DNA of 64,000 nt. It comes from Vibrio chagasii. GTDB taxonomy: Bacteria; Pseudomonadota; Gammaproteobacteria; Enterobacterales; Vibrionaceae. This document shows, piece after piece, positions 19,224-28,024 of the stretch (the stretch's first letter is position 1; each line of letters begins with the position of its first letter). A model generated the notes under the pieces. That model made no database searches, had not been told where the DNA came from, and was given only the letters and a program-made list of their open reading frames with translations. The stretch spans positions 496,001-560,000 of the forward strand of contig CP090852.1 of the NCBI GenBank assembly GCA_041879415.1, given 5' to 3'. A program made the position numbers and the translations under genes.

Positions 19224-20336
19224 ATGGGTGAAGTAACGTCAGAGCAAACTAAACTTGCCGAAACGACTGTGGCGAAAGCGAATGTAACAGCCAAAAAGTC
19301 TACATTAACCAAGAAGGTCGCTCTCACCAAAAAGCTAGAACAGACTGAAAAGCAGATCATCGTGACACAAGGTCAAACTAAGCAGACTTCACTCGCTGAG
19401 GGGAAGTTTCTTTCTTACCAATACAACGACCAAATTTTTGTGCATGGTGGTCGCTGTATCGAACTGGTCGACAGTAATATCGTATCTACGGCTCACTCCG
19501 CTATTTTGATTACTATCCTTCTCGAAGGAAAACTCACCTTTGGCTACGACGATTTGGAGTTCGACCTCGATGCCAGCAATGGACCACAAGGCGTGGTCGT
19601 GAACTTAGCCAAACCAGCCAACTTTAGACGTTCGTTAATTCAAGATAACAAAATGAATAAGATCAATATCTTGGTTAAACCACAATGGATTAAAACACGT
19701 TTGAGTGATCACTGTTCAAGTAAGTCATTCTTAGATTCACATAAGGCTTGTTACGATATTCAGATCAACACTGACATCATTCAACTCGCTAGCACGCTTA
19801 CAAGCCAAGCGACACCAACCAACTTTCAGGACAAGCTTATGGTCGAGACGCTGACTCAACAGTTACTTGCTCAAACTTTGTCTCAAATGCCGCTCCAATG
19901 TTGCCAAGAGTGCTCCACTGAAAATATAAACGTTAGCCAAAATAGCACGAATAAAAACAGTGGTTTTGCTGAAAACGATAGCCAAGTTAAGGCCGAAAAA
20001 GGGTTCGATGGAAAGATAGAAGACATCATCAGCTACATTGAAATCAACCTGGATCAGCCGCTCAGCCTTGAAAGTATCGCTCGTCGGTTCTCAATGAGTG
20101 TCTCCAATTTACAGCGCCGCTTTAAGCAATCTTACAACCTAACCATCAACGGCTATATTCGCCACCGACGCCTAGATATCGCACGTTTGCATTTAGAGCG
20201 AGGCTTAGTTTCAATCACCGAAGCGGCCTATGAAGCGGGCTATCAACATCCTTCAAACTTCACCAATGCGTTTAAGAAAGCGTTCGGTGTGCCACCCCAT
20301 GAGCTTGCTAAACACTCGGCATCAAGAGTCAATTAG
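19224..20336 (+). CDS. AraC family regulator (PchR-like), divergent from TonB receptor
   Basis: A 370-residue transcription regulator with an AraC C-terminal DNA-binding domain (about residues 275-365: LSLESIARRFSMSVSNLQRRFKQ and ITEAAYEAGYQHPSNFTNAFK) and an N-terminal ligand domain without a clear match. The first 50 residues are a low-complexity Lys/Thr/Ala/Gln stretch. The longest frame starts at 19128 inside the Fur-like box; the ATG at 19224 with AGGA eight bases upstream is preferred. AraC proteins divergent from TonB receptors usually activate them with the cognate siderophore. The stop codon overlaps that of the convergent LysR gene by four bases. Confidence 0.83.
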   Translation: MGEVTSEQTKLAETTVAKANVTAKKSTLTKKVALTKKLEQTEKQIIVTQGQTKQTSLAEGKFLSYQYNDQIFVHGGRCIELVDSNIVSTAHSAILITILLEGKLTFGYDDLEFDLDASNGPQGVVVNLAKPANFRRSLIQDNKMNKINILVKPQWIKTRLSDHCSSKSFLDSHKACYDIQINTDIIQLASTLTSQATPTNFQDKLMVETLTQQLLAQTLSQMPLQCCQECSTENINVSQNSTNKNSGFAENDSQVKAEKGFDGKIEDIISYIEINLDQPLSLESIARRFSMSVSNLQRRFKQSYNLTINGYIRHRRLDIARLHLERGLVSITEAAYEAGYQHPSNFTNAFKKAFGVPPHELAKHSASRVN

Positions 20337-21241
20337 CTTTTGCCTTTGGGAGACGTTGGTTCAATAGCTGGAACACACTGCGACAGCTCACTCTTCAGCC
20401 AAGTTACGAACAAGTGGCCTGAATCATCTTGTTCGCTGTCTTGTGTGAGCAATATGTACTGATGACCAGAAGGTACAAAGCCAAACGGAGCGATCAAGTT
20501 GCCTCTTTCAATATCATCGGCGACAAGTGGGTAAGACCCAAGTGCAATTCCTAACCCATCAACAGCCGCCTGAAAGCAAAAGTAGAAGTGTGCGAATGTT
20601 TGGTTCATTGCTACTTGTGATAAGGCCTCGCTGTCTATTGTGTCTTTTGTGATAGACATCCAATGCGCCCAGGCATTCAGTCGAGTACTGCTGTGCAATA
20701 ACTTCATATCACCCAAATTCTCCTTTATCTGTTGCCAGTATTCAGGAGAACAAACGGGCCCAACCCACTCTTCAACTAATGGTGTCTGTTTATAGCTCTC
20801 GGTTAGCTTAAAATCATCCCGTCGAATTGCCATATCGAGCCCCGTCGCATCTAGACTCACAGCCCCACCAGCAGTCGACAAACGAACATCAATACCCGAC
20901 TCAGCGTAAAAATCGCCTAAACGAGGCATCAACCAACGCATGGTTAATGTTGGCTCACACGACACCTCGAGTGCGTGGTTGTTCAGTTGGTTGAGCTTTT
21001 GGATACCTGTGTCCAACGCCTGAAACGCTTGCTCTGTGTAGCCTTTTAGCAGCTCACCCTCTTTGGTCAAACACACATTGCGCCCCTGCTTATAAAACAG
21101 AGTTTGTGACAGGTGGCTTTCTAACACCTTGATCTGTTTGCTCACCGCACCATGGGTAATGTTCAGCTTGTCTGCCGCTTCGCTGTAACTCATCGAATGC
21201 GCGGCAACATGAAAAACATGAAATGCTTTAAGATGCCTCAT
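20333..21241 (-). CDS. LysR family regulator (GcvA/AmpR-like)
   Basis: A 302-residue LysR-type regulator. The N-terminal winged helix-turn-helix (residues 1-60; SYSEAADKLNITHGAVSKQIKVLE) and the periplasmic-binding-like effector domain (about 90-290; MPRLGDFYAESGIDVRLST and LDMAIRRDD) are typical of the GcvA/AmpR group. It is divergent from a LysE-type exporter across about 100 bases, so it likely controls that gene in response to an amino acid. Its 3' end overlaps the convergent AraC gene. Confidence 0.9.
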   Translation of the reverse strand: MRHLKAFHVFHVAAHSMSYSEAADKLNITHGAVSKQIKVLESHLSQTLFYKQGRNVCLTKEGELLKGYTEQAFQALDTGIQKLNQLNNHALEVSCEPTLTMRWLMPRLGDFYAESGIDVRLSTAGGAVSLDATGLDMAIRRDDFKLTESYKQTPLVEEWVGPVCSPEYWQQIKENLGDMKLLHSSTRLNAWAHWMSITKDTIDSEALSQVAMNQTFAHFYFCFQAAVDGLGIALGSYPLVADDIERGNLIAPFGFVPSGHQYILLTQDSEQDDSGHLFVTWLKSELSQCVPAIEPTSPKGKS

Positions 21242-21342
21242 GTGTGATTTTTTCTCACAGTTTTGTCGATTTCATTTCGATTATAGGTAGCAAATAAAAA
21301 CCATACAATGGCTGCTCATCAAATAAGAGAGTTGGAGTATTT

Positions 21343-21951
21343 ATGGAGTGGTTAAGCTTAGCAGTGTTGGGACTATTGATTGTCATAAGCCCTGGCGCTG
21401 ACTTCGTTTTAGTTCTGAAGAATAGCGTTAATCAAGGTAGGCAAGCTGGTATTTGGACAGCGCTAGGGGTAAGCCTAGCGATTTGTGTTCATATTAGTTA
21501 TTCAATGCTAGGTATCAGTTACTTAATTTCACAGAATGAGCAACTTTTTGACATCATTCGTTACGCAGGTGCCGCTTACCTTATTTACCTTGGAATCAAG
21601 GGAATACTAGGCGCAGACAACAAACTTACCCCTATGGAAGGAGCATCAGAGAACATCAGTACTTGGCGCTATTTAGCGCAAGGCTTTTTGTGCAACGTGC
21701 TTAACCCTAAAACCATGCTGTTCTTCTTAAGCATTTTTAGCCAAGTCATCTCACCTAACGCTGAAAACCAACATGTTGCACTCGGTTATGGGCTTTATAT
21801 GATTATTCTTCACGGCTTGTGGTTTGGAATTGTCGCAATGTTATTTACTTCGAAGACTTTGCAAAAACACTTGTTGAAAGCCAAGAAAAGGCTCAACCAA
21901 GCGTGTGGATTTGGATTGGTAACGTTTGGCTTAGCACTAGCATTAAAATAA
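21343..21951 (+). CDS. LysE/RhtB family amino-acid exporter
   Basis: A 202-residue inner-membrane protein with about six membrane segments. The family signature is the N-terminal VISPGADFVLVLKNSVNQGRQAG (about residues 15-38) plus NPKTMLFFLSIF in the middle. Members export amino acids such as lysine, homoserine or threonine. GGAG lies before the ATG. It is paired with a divergent LysR regulator, the usual arrangement for LysE-type exporters. A stem at 21971-21995 follows, without a good T-run. Confidence 0.9.
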   Translation: MEWLSLAVLGLLIVISPGADFVLVLKNSVNQGRQAGIWTALGVSLAICVHISYSMLGISYLISQNEQLFDIIRYAGAAYLIYLGIKGILGADNKLTPMEGASENISTWRYLAQGFLCNVLNPKTMLFFLSIFSQVISPNAENQHVALGYGLYMIILHGLWFGIVAMLFTSKTLQKHLLKAKKRLNQACGFGLVTFGLALALK

Positions 21952-22008
21952 TCCGATAAATCACAGCAACTATGGCAGCAAAGGAAGCTGCCATATTGAT
22001 GAACTTAA

Positions 22009-22566
22009 CTAACCTTCAAAGCCACTCACTTCCCATTTGTTACTCACTTCGTTCGTCAGTAGATTTTGAAAATGCACAGCATCATCCGGTTGCCAAAAAC
22101 CAACGTGTAAAGCAAAGGAACGATCTTCGTCTTGAGTCGCGTGAATAAAGTTAGAAGACATCGTTATAGTATTAGCCTTTATGGTGTGCTCAGTCTTTAG
22201 ATCAAGACTAAGAAACGATCTTCCATCATTGGCAACAAGACCACGACGCATATTGCATCGAAACTGCGTTAATACATAATTTCCCGGCTTGATACCATCA
22301 AACAGTGCGTACTTCGTATCTTCATACACAAATACGCGTAAGGTTTGTGGTTCAGAATCTACTAATTTACCATCAACTTTTTCTTGTATATCAAAAGAAA
22401 ACGTTTCGCATGGGTAAGTTGAGTCATACTTAGAGATGTTGGTCGCGATAGCTAACGCCCCGTTACCTTGAGGTTCTGACAATGTGTCCGTAGCCGAATT
22501 GGGAATACTTTTACAGCCCGAGATGCTTGTGGCTACGGCAAACGCAACAATCAGAAACTTATTCAT
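22009..22566 (-). CDS. Lipoprotein of unknown function
   Basis: A 185-residue protein with a lipoprotein signal peptide (MNKFLIVAFAVATSISGCKS; lipobox ISGC, Cys at residue 18). The mature domain has alternating beta-like segments (GNYVLTQFRCNMRRG; LRVFVYEDTKYALFDGIKPG) that resemble a carboxypeptidase-regulatory-like or transthyretin-like fold, but no family is recognised. A second pair of Cys (PCETF and FRCNM) might form a disulfide. No functional neighbours. Confidence 0.7.
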   Translation of the reverse strand: MNKFLIVAFAVATSISGCKSIPNSATDTLSEPQGNGALAIATNISKYDSTYPCETFSFDIQEKVDGKLVDSEPQTLRVFVYEDTKYALFDGIKPGNYVLTQFRCNMRRGLVANDGRSFLSLDLKTEHTIKANTITMSSNFIHATQDEDRSFALHVGFWQPDDAVHFQNLLTNEVSNKWEVSGFEG

Positions 22567-22808
22567 ACAAAGCCTTTATTTTAATAAACACAAATATTCG
22601 GCGACCCTATCATTAAAACATCAGACCGAAAATGTTAATTTATAAAATATTGATATAGCTGGCATTATTTTGTAGTAAAGCTGATAGTTTTATTATTTAT
22701 CAGCATCTTATTCGAGTTTTCCCCATCGCATTAGTTATCCTGATTGATAGAAACTAACTTGTTCAAGTTTCACGATTTTTTCACTCCCCCCTACTTATCA
22801 TTTTATGG

Positions 22809-22841
22809 AGCATCGTTTTTTATTTTCAACGATGCTTTTTT
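22809..22841 (+). terminator. Terminator-like hairpin in the leader of the VirK/YbjX gene
   Basis: AGCATCGTT (22809-22817) pairs with AACGATGCT (22828-22836), followed by a run of Ts to 22841. It ends only about 20 bases before the GTG start of the next gene, so it could be a leader attenuator or the end of a short upstream transcript. Confidence 0.7.
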
Positions 22842-22862
22842 GTTTTCTAAGTTGAGGTAAAC

Positions 22863-23795
22863 GTGCAAAATTTTCGTCAAATCGTTGAGCTTTCCAATGC
22901 TGTACACCCAAACACCAAAGGTTTAACCCGAATCAAGAAAAATCTGCGCTTTACACTATGGGGCGTTATGAACCCTAAGATCATTCGCAAAGTGCATCAG
23001 CTTAAAGAGAAAAGCAATCTCTCAAACCTTCTTGAGCAGAATCCTAAAATCTTTGAAAAGCCACTCAAACCATTCATCTGTATTGCCATCAAACCTAAAA
23101 CACGTGCTTCGTTACTGCATTCTCACTTCGAACTTTTAGAACAAACATTTGGTCCAAACACAGTGCATCTGCACCTTTCTAACTTTGAGCTTCTGACCTT
23201 TGCAGATCGAAATGGAGATGAGTTCAGGATTGAGACTTTCTCAGGGGAGTCTCGTGAAGGCTCCTTGGGGATCAGACTCGTCGAAGCCAATACTGGGCTG
23301 ACTATTTACTCGGTCACCTTCAATATCTCTGATAACAATGGGCAGCGCACCATGCACATCGGCTGCCTACAAGGCACAAACAAGCGCATCACCAGTAGCC
23401 AGGATAAGATCAAAGAACTAACGCGTTCCTTACACGGGTTAAGGCCAAAGTCACTGATGGTTGAGCTCGCAATTATGTTTGCGAATTACATGAAAGTTGA
23501 TGAGATTCTAGCAGTTTCGAATAAAGGTCATATCTACCAAGCGATGCGCTATATCGGATCAAAACGAGGAGCAATCTCGTTTGATTACAACACACTATGG
23601 ACTGAAAATGGCGCCTCTTTGGTCGATAAACACTGGTTTTCTTTGCCCACTAAGCCTCTTCGTAAAGACACTGACACATTGAAAAAGACCAAACGCCGCT
23701 TGTACACAAAACGCTATGATTGGCTAAAGGAAACTGAAGAGCAGATCATTTCACGGTTAAACGAAATTAAGTCTGCTCCCACGTTATTACATTAA
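22863..23795 (+). CDS. VirK/YbjX family protein (DUF535)
   Basis: A 310-residue cytoplasmic protein matching the VirK/YbjX (DUF535) family, including the segments LRFTLWGVMNPK near the N-terminus, SIYSVTFNI and MHIGCLQG in the centre, and RLYTKRYDWLKETEEQI near the C-terminus. Shigella VirK affects surface location of IcsA, and Salmonella homologues are PhoP-regulated; the biochemical role is unknown. The start is GTG at 22863 with GAGG five bases upstream. A terminator-like hairpin lies in its leader. Confidence 0.82.
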   Translation: MQNFRQIVELSNAVHPNTKGLTRIKKNLRFTLWGVMNPKIIRKVHQLKEKSNLSNLLEQNPKIFEKPLKPFICIAIKPKTRASLLHSHFELLEQTFGPNTVHLHLSNFELLTFADRNGDEFRIETFSGESREGSLGIRLVEANTGLTIYSVTFNISDNNGQRTMHIGCLQGTNKRITSSQDKIKELTRSLHGLRPKSLMVELAIMFANYMKVDEILAVSNKGHIYQAMRYIGSKRGAISFDYNTLWTENGASLVDKHWFSLPTKPLRKDTDTLKKTKRRLYTKRYDWLKETEEQIISRLNEIKSAPTLLH

Positions 23796-23812
23796 TTATT
23801 AATCGAAGCGCC

Positions 23813-25009
23813 CTACTCGATGATACCCAGCGGCTTGACCATTTCACTATCAGGGAAGATGGTGTTTAGCTGCTCCGTGTTTATAGATAGGTGCTCGCCA
23901 AGCACGCCTTTTATCACGCCTCGCATGTCACAGGTTGGTTTGAGGTCTCTCCCTTGATACAAATCCTTTGCGCTTAATCCCGGCCAGCTTGCGATAACTT
24001 GCCCTCCAAAAGCATCTGAACTCGATGCTCCTGAAGCCTTGTTAGCCATCGCACCACCAGCAACCAACATGACATTACCAGTGCCGTGGTCGGTGCCTTT
24101 TGTGCCATTTTCCTTCGCTGTTCGACCAAATTCACTCGCAGCCATGATCACCGTATTGTTCCAACGTGAGCCTAATGACTCCTTAAGCGCTGCTAGGCCT
24201 GCATCCAGAGTTTTAAGTTGATTGCTTAACCTACCATTTACGCTGCCTTGATTAGCGTGGGTATCCCAACCGCCGAGCTCTAACGCAGCAATGTTTGGTC
24301 CGTTGTCAGCAGATAAGATATCTCCTGTTTTACTCATCAATGACTTAAATTGTTTGCCAACGCCTTGGTCACCGACCAACTCATCTATCTTCATGACGCT
24401 TTCAAAGTTAGCAGACAGCATTTGATCACTCTGGAAAAGCTCTTCAAGCAGCTCGGTTTGTTTATCGCGGGTTTTTAGTCGGTTTGGATACCAGCTTGCC
24501 ACGCTAGATTCACCCTGCATGATAAGCGGCAAGCCAGAATCAATCGCAATACCATCGTATTTTTCTGAGCTAAGACTTAGCAAGCGGTTAAGCCAGCCCT
24601 CCTTGTTGTAAGGATCAGAGGTACCATTCTCTAGTATCTTCTGACCATCAAAATGCGAGCGCTCACGATAAGCCGTTGAGCACGCATGTACAAAACTAAG
24701 CTCTTTGTTTTCATACCATTGATGACAGTTTTTAAGCGAAGGGTGTAACCCAAAAAAGCTGTCTAGTCTTAGTAGCTGGCTCTGCTTCAATCCAATACTT
24801 GGCCTTAAACTCAAATAATCTGAGTCAGCGTATGGCACCACAACGTTTAGCCCATCCATAGCGCCACGCAATGAGACCCAAATAAAAATATTCTCTGAGC
24901 GTGTTTTGGCAAAACTTGGAAATGGCAACATCGCACTCATACCAACTGCAGCAGCCATTCCCATAAACTGGCGACGATTGATACTTTGCAAACCGTTTGT
25001 CTTTTTCAT
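23813..25009 (-). CDS. DUF1501 protein, Tat-exported
   Basis: A 398-residue protein of the DUF1501 family. The N-terminus has a twin-arginine signal (INRRQFMGMAAAVGMSAM) and cleavage near SFA. The mature part contains the DUF1501 pattern FIWVSLRGAMDGLNVVVPY and a sulfatase-like GGWDTHANQGSVN followed by GRTAKENGTKGTDHG. The family has an alkaline-phosphatase-like fold, no assigned substrate. ATG 25009, with AGGA six bases before it, is chosen; it lies just after the DUF1800 stop. The DUF1800-DUF1501 pair is a widespread two-gene unit in marine bacteria. Confidence 0.85.
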   Translation of the reverse strand: MKKTNGLQSINRRQFMGMAAAVGMSAMLPFPSFAKTRSENIFIWVSLRGAMDGLNVVVPYADSDYLSLRPSIGLKQSQLLRLDSFFGLHPSLKNCHQWYENKELSFVHACSTAYRERSHFDGQKILENGTSDPYNKEGWLNRLLSLSSEKYDGIAIDSGLPLIMQGESSVASWYPNRLKTRDKQTELLEELFQSDQMLSANFESVMKIDELVGDQGVGKQFKSLMSKTGDILSADNGPNIAALELGGWDTHANQGSVNGRLSNQLKTLDAGLAALKESLGSRWNNTVIMAASEFGRTAKENGTKGTDHGTGNVMLVAGGAMANKASGASSSDAFGGQVIASWPGLSAKDLYQGRDLKPTCDMRGVIKGVLGEHLSINTEQLNTIFPDSEMVKPLGIIE

Positions 25010-25017
25010 ACCCATTC

Positions 25018-26379
25018 CTAACGATATTGAAACTGTGGGCTTAGCCACAACAGAGAAAGTTGCATGGCTGCGCTGTCGGCTTTGCTTAATACAATTTGGG
25101 TGTGTTCATCAATAGCATCGCCGTATAGAGTCGCAATCACTTTATCCACCACGACCTTAGGTTTTTCACCTGCAGCTCTAGCAGACTTGATAACAGCCGA
25201 AGCAAGTCGATTAGCCACTTGCATACGTTGTGTTAACGCCGACGGGCTGTTGTAGTCTCTGTCTTGATCTGACCACCCTGCAGGTGAACCCGGTTTAAAA
25301 GGTGGTTGGCCTAGTGTGTTAAGAGTATTCAGTACCTGTTTTTCGTTAAGTGAAATGTCAGCGCTACGAAGCACGGCAAATAACCACTCTTTAGGTGGTC
25401 TAAATCGATTAGGCCTAGGCGTGCCCGCCTCCTTGCTGTTCAGCAACAAACGGTAAATAGGTAGCAAATCACCATCGCTTTTTAGATACTCTGCAACCAT
25501 CTGTTCCGAGAGTTCTTTAGGCGTATCACCAATAAAATGCTGACAAAGCTTATCAACCAAATGTCCCGCTGTGTCTTTATGGGTAGCTAGCATTTGCAAA
25601 CACGATTCGCCCTGTAAGACTCCTGACTGGGAATAGGCTTTTCCAAGTAGAGTTATCGTACCCGGTTCGTGTAAATCCGAAGCAAAGCGAAAACCAGTGT
25701 TGGGTGATTTGAACTTTATCCCCCAGCCTGAAATCGCCTTCGCCAAGGCAATCACATCCTGTTGGTTATAGGAGCTATCAACGCCTAGGGTGTGGAGCTC
25801 TAAAATTTCACGAGCGAGATTTTCATTCAGCCCCTTATCACGACGCTTACCAATTTTTGAGTTTGGTCCAATAGACAGTTGATTATCCAGATAAAGAAGC
25901 ATGGCCGGATGCTTGGAAGACGCCATCAGCATATCGCCAAAGTTTCCATTCCAATGCTGGCGAATCACGTCGTTTTCAATGCTTGCCGCTAAGGGCATCA
26001 ATTTTCGATTATCGACCGAAATGGCAAAGTGATTGCTCCAAAACTGAATAATTCGTTCTTGGAAACCATAGGGTGTTTCAACGCTTTGCAGGTGGCGAGC
26101 TTGAGATTGTTGTCGATAATGAGTTCGAAGAAACGACTGTGCCTCTTTCTTCATTGCTTGCATCTTTTGCTCATCACCCTTGGCTTTCTTTCGCTGTTCA
26201 CGATTTTCACCGATAGTTATGAGAATAGATTCGGTTGTAGGTAAAGCTTGAATGGACTGATGAACAAATGACTTTTTATCCAACTGCTCTAAAGGGGAAT
26301 AATAGGTTTCCTGTCCCAATCTAGGCCCAAAACCAAACCTCTGTTCACCCAAGATTTCTGAAGTTGGGTAATAATTCAT
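25018..26379 (-). CDS. DUF1800 family protein
   Basis: A 453-residue protein of the DUF1800 family. Recognised segments are RFGFGPRLGQ, the FWSNHFAIS region (about 110-125), NENLARELLE-like NENLAREILELHTLGVD (about 205), and SPAGWSDQD near the C-terminus. No function is known; the gene is nearly always next to a DUF1501 gene, as here, and the two are separated by only eight bases with the same orientation. Start at 26379 has GAGG at a good distance; the longer frame starts at 26400. Confidence 0.83.
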   Translation of the reverse strand: MNYYPTSEILGEQRFGFGPRLGQETYYSPLEQLDKKSFVHQSIQALPTTESILITIGENREQRKKAKGDEQKMQAMKKEAQSFLRTHYRQQSQARHLQSVETPYGFQERIIQFWSNHFAISVDNRKLMPLAASIENDVIRQHWNGNFGDMLMASSKHPAMLLYLDNQLSIGPNSKIGKRRDKGLNENLAREILELHTLGVDSSYNQQDVIALAKAISGWGIKFKSPNTGFRFASDLHEPGTITLLGKAYSQSGVLQGESCLQMLATHKDTAGHLVDKLCQHFIGDTPKELSEQMVAEYLKSDGDLLPIYRLLLNSKEAGTPRPNRFRPPKEWLFAVLRSADISLNEKQVLNTLNTLGQPPFKPGSPAGWSDQDRDYNSPSALTQRMQVANRLASAVIKSARAAGEKPKVVVDKVIATLYGDAIDEHTQIVLSKADSAAMQLSLLWLSPQFQYR

Positions 26380-26462
26380 TGCACACTCCCTCACGCTCAA
26401 TCTGTTCTAAGTGTAATCGCTTAGTCATCAAGCATAGGGAGCTTTACAAGATTTTACGTTAG

Positions 26463-26520
26463 ATGGGTGTCAGGTGCCTATCAAGTTACAGACACGCTGT
26501 GTTCATTTTGAATGGGTGTC
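26463..26520. repeat. Short direct/inverted repeat
   Basis: The 9-mer ATGGGTGTC occurs at 26463-26471 and again at 26512-26520. Within it, GTGTC (26467-26471) also pairs with GACAC (26491-26495), and AGGTGCCT is near-palindromic. It lies between the DUF1800 promoter region and the convergent end of a GNAT gene and looks like an isolated REP-type element. Confidence 0.35.
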
Positions 26521-26951
26521 TATTTACGCCACATATACACAAACTGATCGTTTTGCGAGGTAATTTCAAAACCAAATCGGAGATACAACTCCCCAACGCG
26601 GTTACCTTGCAGATAACACAGCTCTACTGGCTTATTAAGCTTTGAAGCGTGGGCTAAACAATCCGTCAAAACTTGGCTTCCAATCCCCTTGCCATGATAT
26701 TCAGGCAGCAAGAAAAATCGACAAAAGTAGAAGTGGTCACCTTTGTCTTGCAGCAACACACTGCCAATGGCTTTGCCTTGAAATTCAATAATCTCAGGTC
26801 TTTCTTCTTCCCACTCTTCGGTGTGTATATCTCGCTGGACTTGTTCATCCCAACCAAATACGGCTTTGATCGGTTCGAACTCGGCGGCCTTTTTAAGCTC
26901 GAACAGAAATTCATAATCTGATGATTGAGCGGGCCTTGTTGAATACTTCAA
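26520..26951 (-). CDS. GNAT family N-acetyltransferase
   Basis: A 143-residue GNAT. The acetyl-CoA signature is clear: FFLLPEYHGKGIGSQVLTDCL (about residues 78-98), with N-terminal TRPAQSSDYEFLFELKKA. The substrate is unknown. A TTG start at 26951 with GGAG five bases upstream gives the usual short N-terminus (MKYSTRPAQ); the longest frame begins at GTG 26969. It is followed upstream on the same strand by another GNAT gene 42 bases away, suggesting a tandem pair. Confidence 0.83.
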   Translation of the reverse strand: MKYSTRPAQSSDYEFLFELKKAAEFEPIKAVFGWDEQVQRDIHTEEWEEERPEIIEFQGKAIGSVLLQDKGDHFYFCRFFLLPEYHGKGIGSQVLTDCLAHASKLNKPVELCYLQGNRVGELYLRFGFEITSQNDQFVYMWRK

Positions 26952-26993
26952 AATATCTCCAAAAGTCACTAGGGCGTCTTGCTTAAATAAGGT

Positions 26994-27488
26994 TTATTTA
27001 GGGTCTAGTTGATATCGCAATACTTCGTGTTTGTCTTGCTCTGAATAAAATGTACTCAAGAACCTACCACCGCACTTCTCAATCACTTTCTTCGAAGCGA
27101 TATTGCCACTTTCACAAGTAATGATAGCGCTTTCTGTTAGCGCATGATGTTGTATCCAAGACAACATATAGCTAGCAACACCTCGCCCTCTAGCTTGGGG
27201 CAAAGTTTCATAACCTATGTGTCCGATGACGTCATGGATGTAATCAGTCGTTCCATGACGAACTCGAATCACACCAAGGATCTCGGCACAGTCGATACAA
27301 AAATAGGTAGAGGCTGGAGTCCAACCTTCTGGCAAGCCTTCACCTTTAGAATAAGCAATACGCCTTTTTAAATAAGCGTCACTGCTATCAGAAATACCAG
27401 TGTAGATATCAAGCCCATCTTCAGCACAAGCATTCACATAATGATGAAAGGCTGTTGAATACGATAAATCGGCTTTGACTATATCCAT
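26994..27488 (-). CDS. GNAT family N-acetyltransferase
   Basis: A 164-residue GNAT. The core shows IGHIGYETLPQARGRGVASYMLSWI (about residues 88-112), matching the R/Q-x-x-G-x-G/A loop, and ITCESGNIASKKVIEKCGG at the C-terminal end of the fold. It resembles the YjgM/YqjY-like acetyltransferases of Vibrio; substrate unknown. It is in tandem with the GNAT at 26520 and downstream of the YjdM gene on the same strand. Confidence 0.83.
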   Translation of the reverse strand: MDIVKADLSYSTAFHHYVNACAEDGLDIYTGISDSSDAYLKRRIAYSKGEGLPEGWTPASTYFCIDCAEILGVIRVRHGTTDYIHDVIGHIGYETLPQARGRGVASYMLSWIQHHALTESAIITCESGNIASKKVIEKCGGRFLSTFYSEQDKHEVLRYQLDPK

Positions 27489-27506
27489 GTCGTTTTGAGA
27501 TCCCGA

Positions 27507-27845
27507 TTACTGCTTTTTAACGTATTTCGCAGTCACAAGCATTTCACCGCCACCATCCAGTTTGCAATCTAGCTGATGATCTTTACCTTCGTTGATGCGG
27601 CGAATTACGGCTTTGGTACCAATTTTTAGCACGCTAGAGCTGCCTTTTACTTTTAAATCTTTGATGAAAGTGACTTTGTCGCCAGTCTCTAACACAACGC
27701 CATTAACGTCTTTCACTCGCGCAGCTTCTCTTTCCAAACGTTCTTCTTCTGGATTCCACTCATAAGCACACTCAGGGCAGATTAAGTTGTTTTGGTCTGG
27801 ATAAACATATTCAGACTGACATTGCGGGCAAGGAGGAAAAGACAT
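27507..27845 (-). CDS. yjdM: YjdM/PhnA-like zinc-ribbon protein
   Basis: A 112-residue protein with an N-terminal zinc ribbon (CPQC at about residues 6-9, CPEC at 23-26) and a C-terminal SH3-like PhnA domain (DKVTFIKDLKVKGSSSVLKIGT). It was once named after phosphonoacetate hydrolase, but E. coli YjdM is not needed for phosphonate use and its role is unknown. It is the upstream gene of a leftward run with two GNAT genes. Confidence 0.88.
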   Translation of the reverse strand: MSFPPCPQCQSEYVYPDQNNLICPECAYEWNPEEERLEREAARVKDVNGVVLETGDKVTFIKDLKVKGSSSVLKIGTKAVIRRINEGKDHQLDCKLDGGGEMLVTAKYVKKQ

Positions 27846-27969
27846 ACGTTACTACTTCATTTAAATGGAATTTGCGTTCATCTTAATGGCTCTTTAGCGG
27901 GTTAGCGAGCATAAATCGAATCAATTGCTTCAAGATAAGTTAGTGGCAAGAAAGAGCGGCCCCAAAACG

Positions 27970-27998
27970 AACAAACACAGCAGTAAGCTGTGTTTGTT
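27970..27998 (-). terminator. Hairpin after the ThrE-like gene
   Basis: Perfect 12-bp inverted repeat AACAAACACAGC (27970-27981) and GCTGTGTTTGTT (27987-27998) about 27 bases beyond the stop of the leftward exporter gene. The minus-strand side is followed by T-rich bases. Confidence 0.7.
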
Positions 27999-28024
27999 TA
28001 GAAGGTTCCGATAAGTAAAGCGGC

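Noticed and set aside
21971..21995. Stem TATGGCAGC/GCTGCCATA after the LysE gene as a terminator
   Set aside because: The stem is good, but no T-run follows on either exit, so terminator function was not called.
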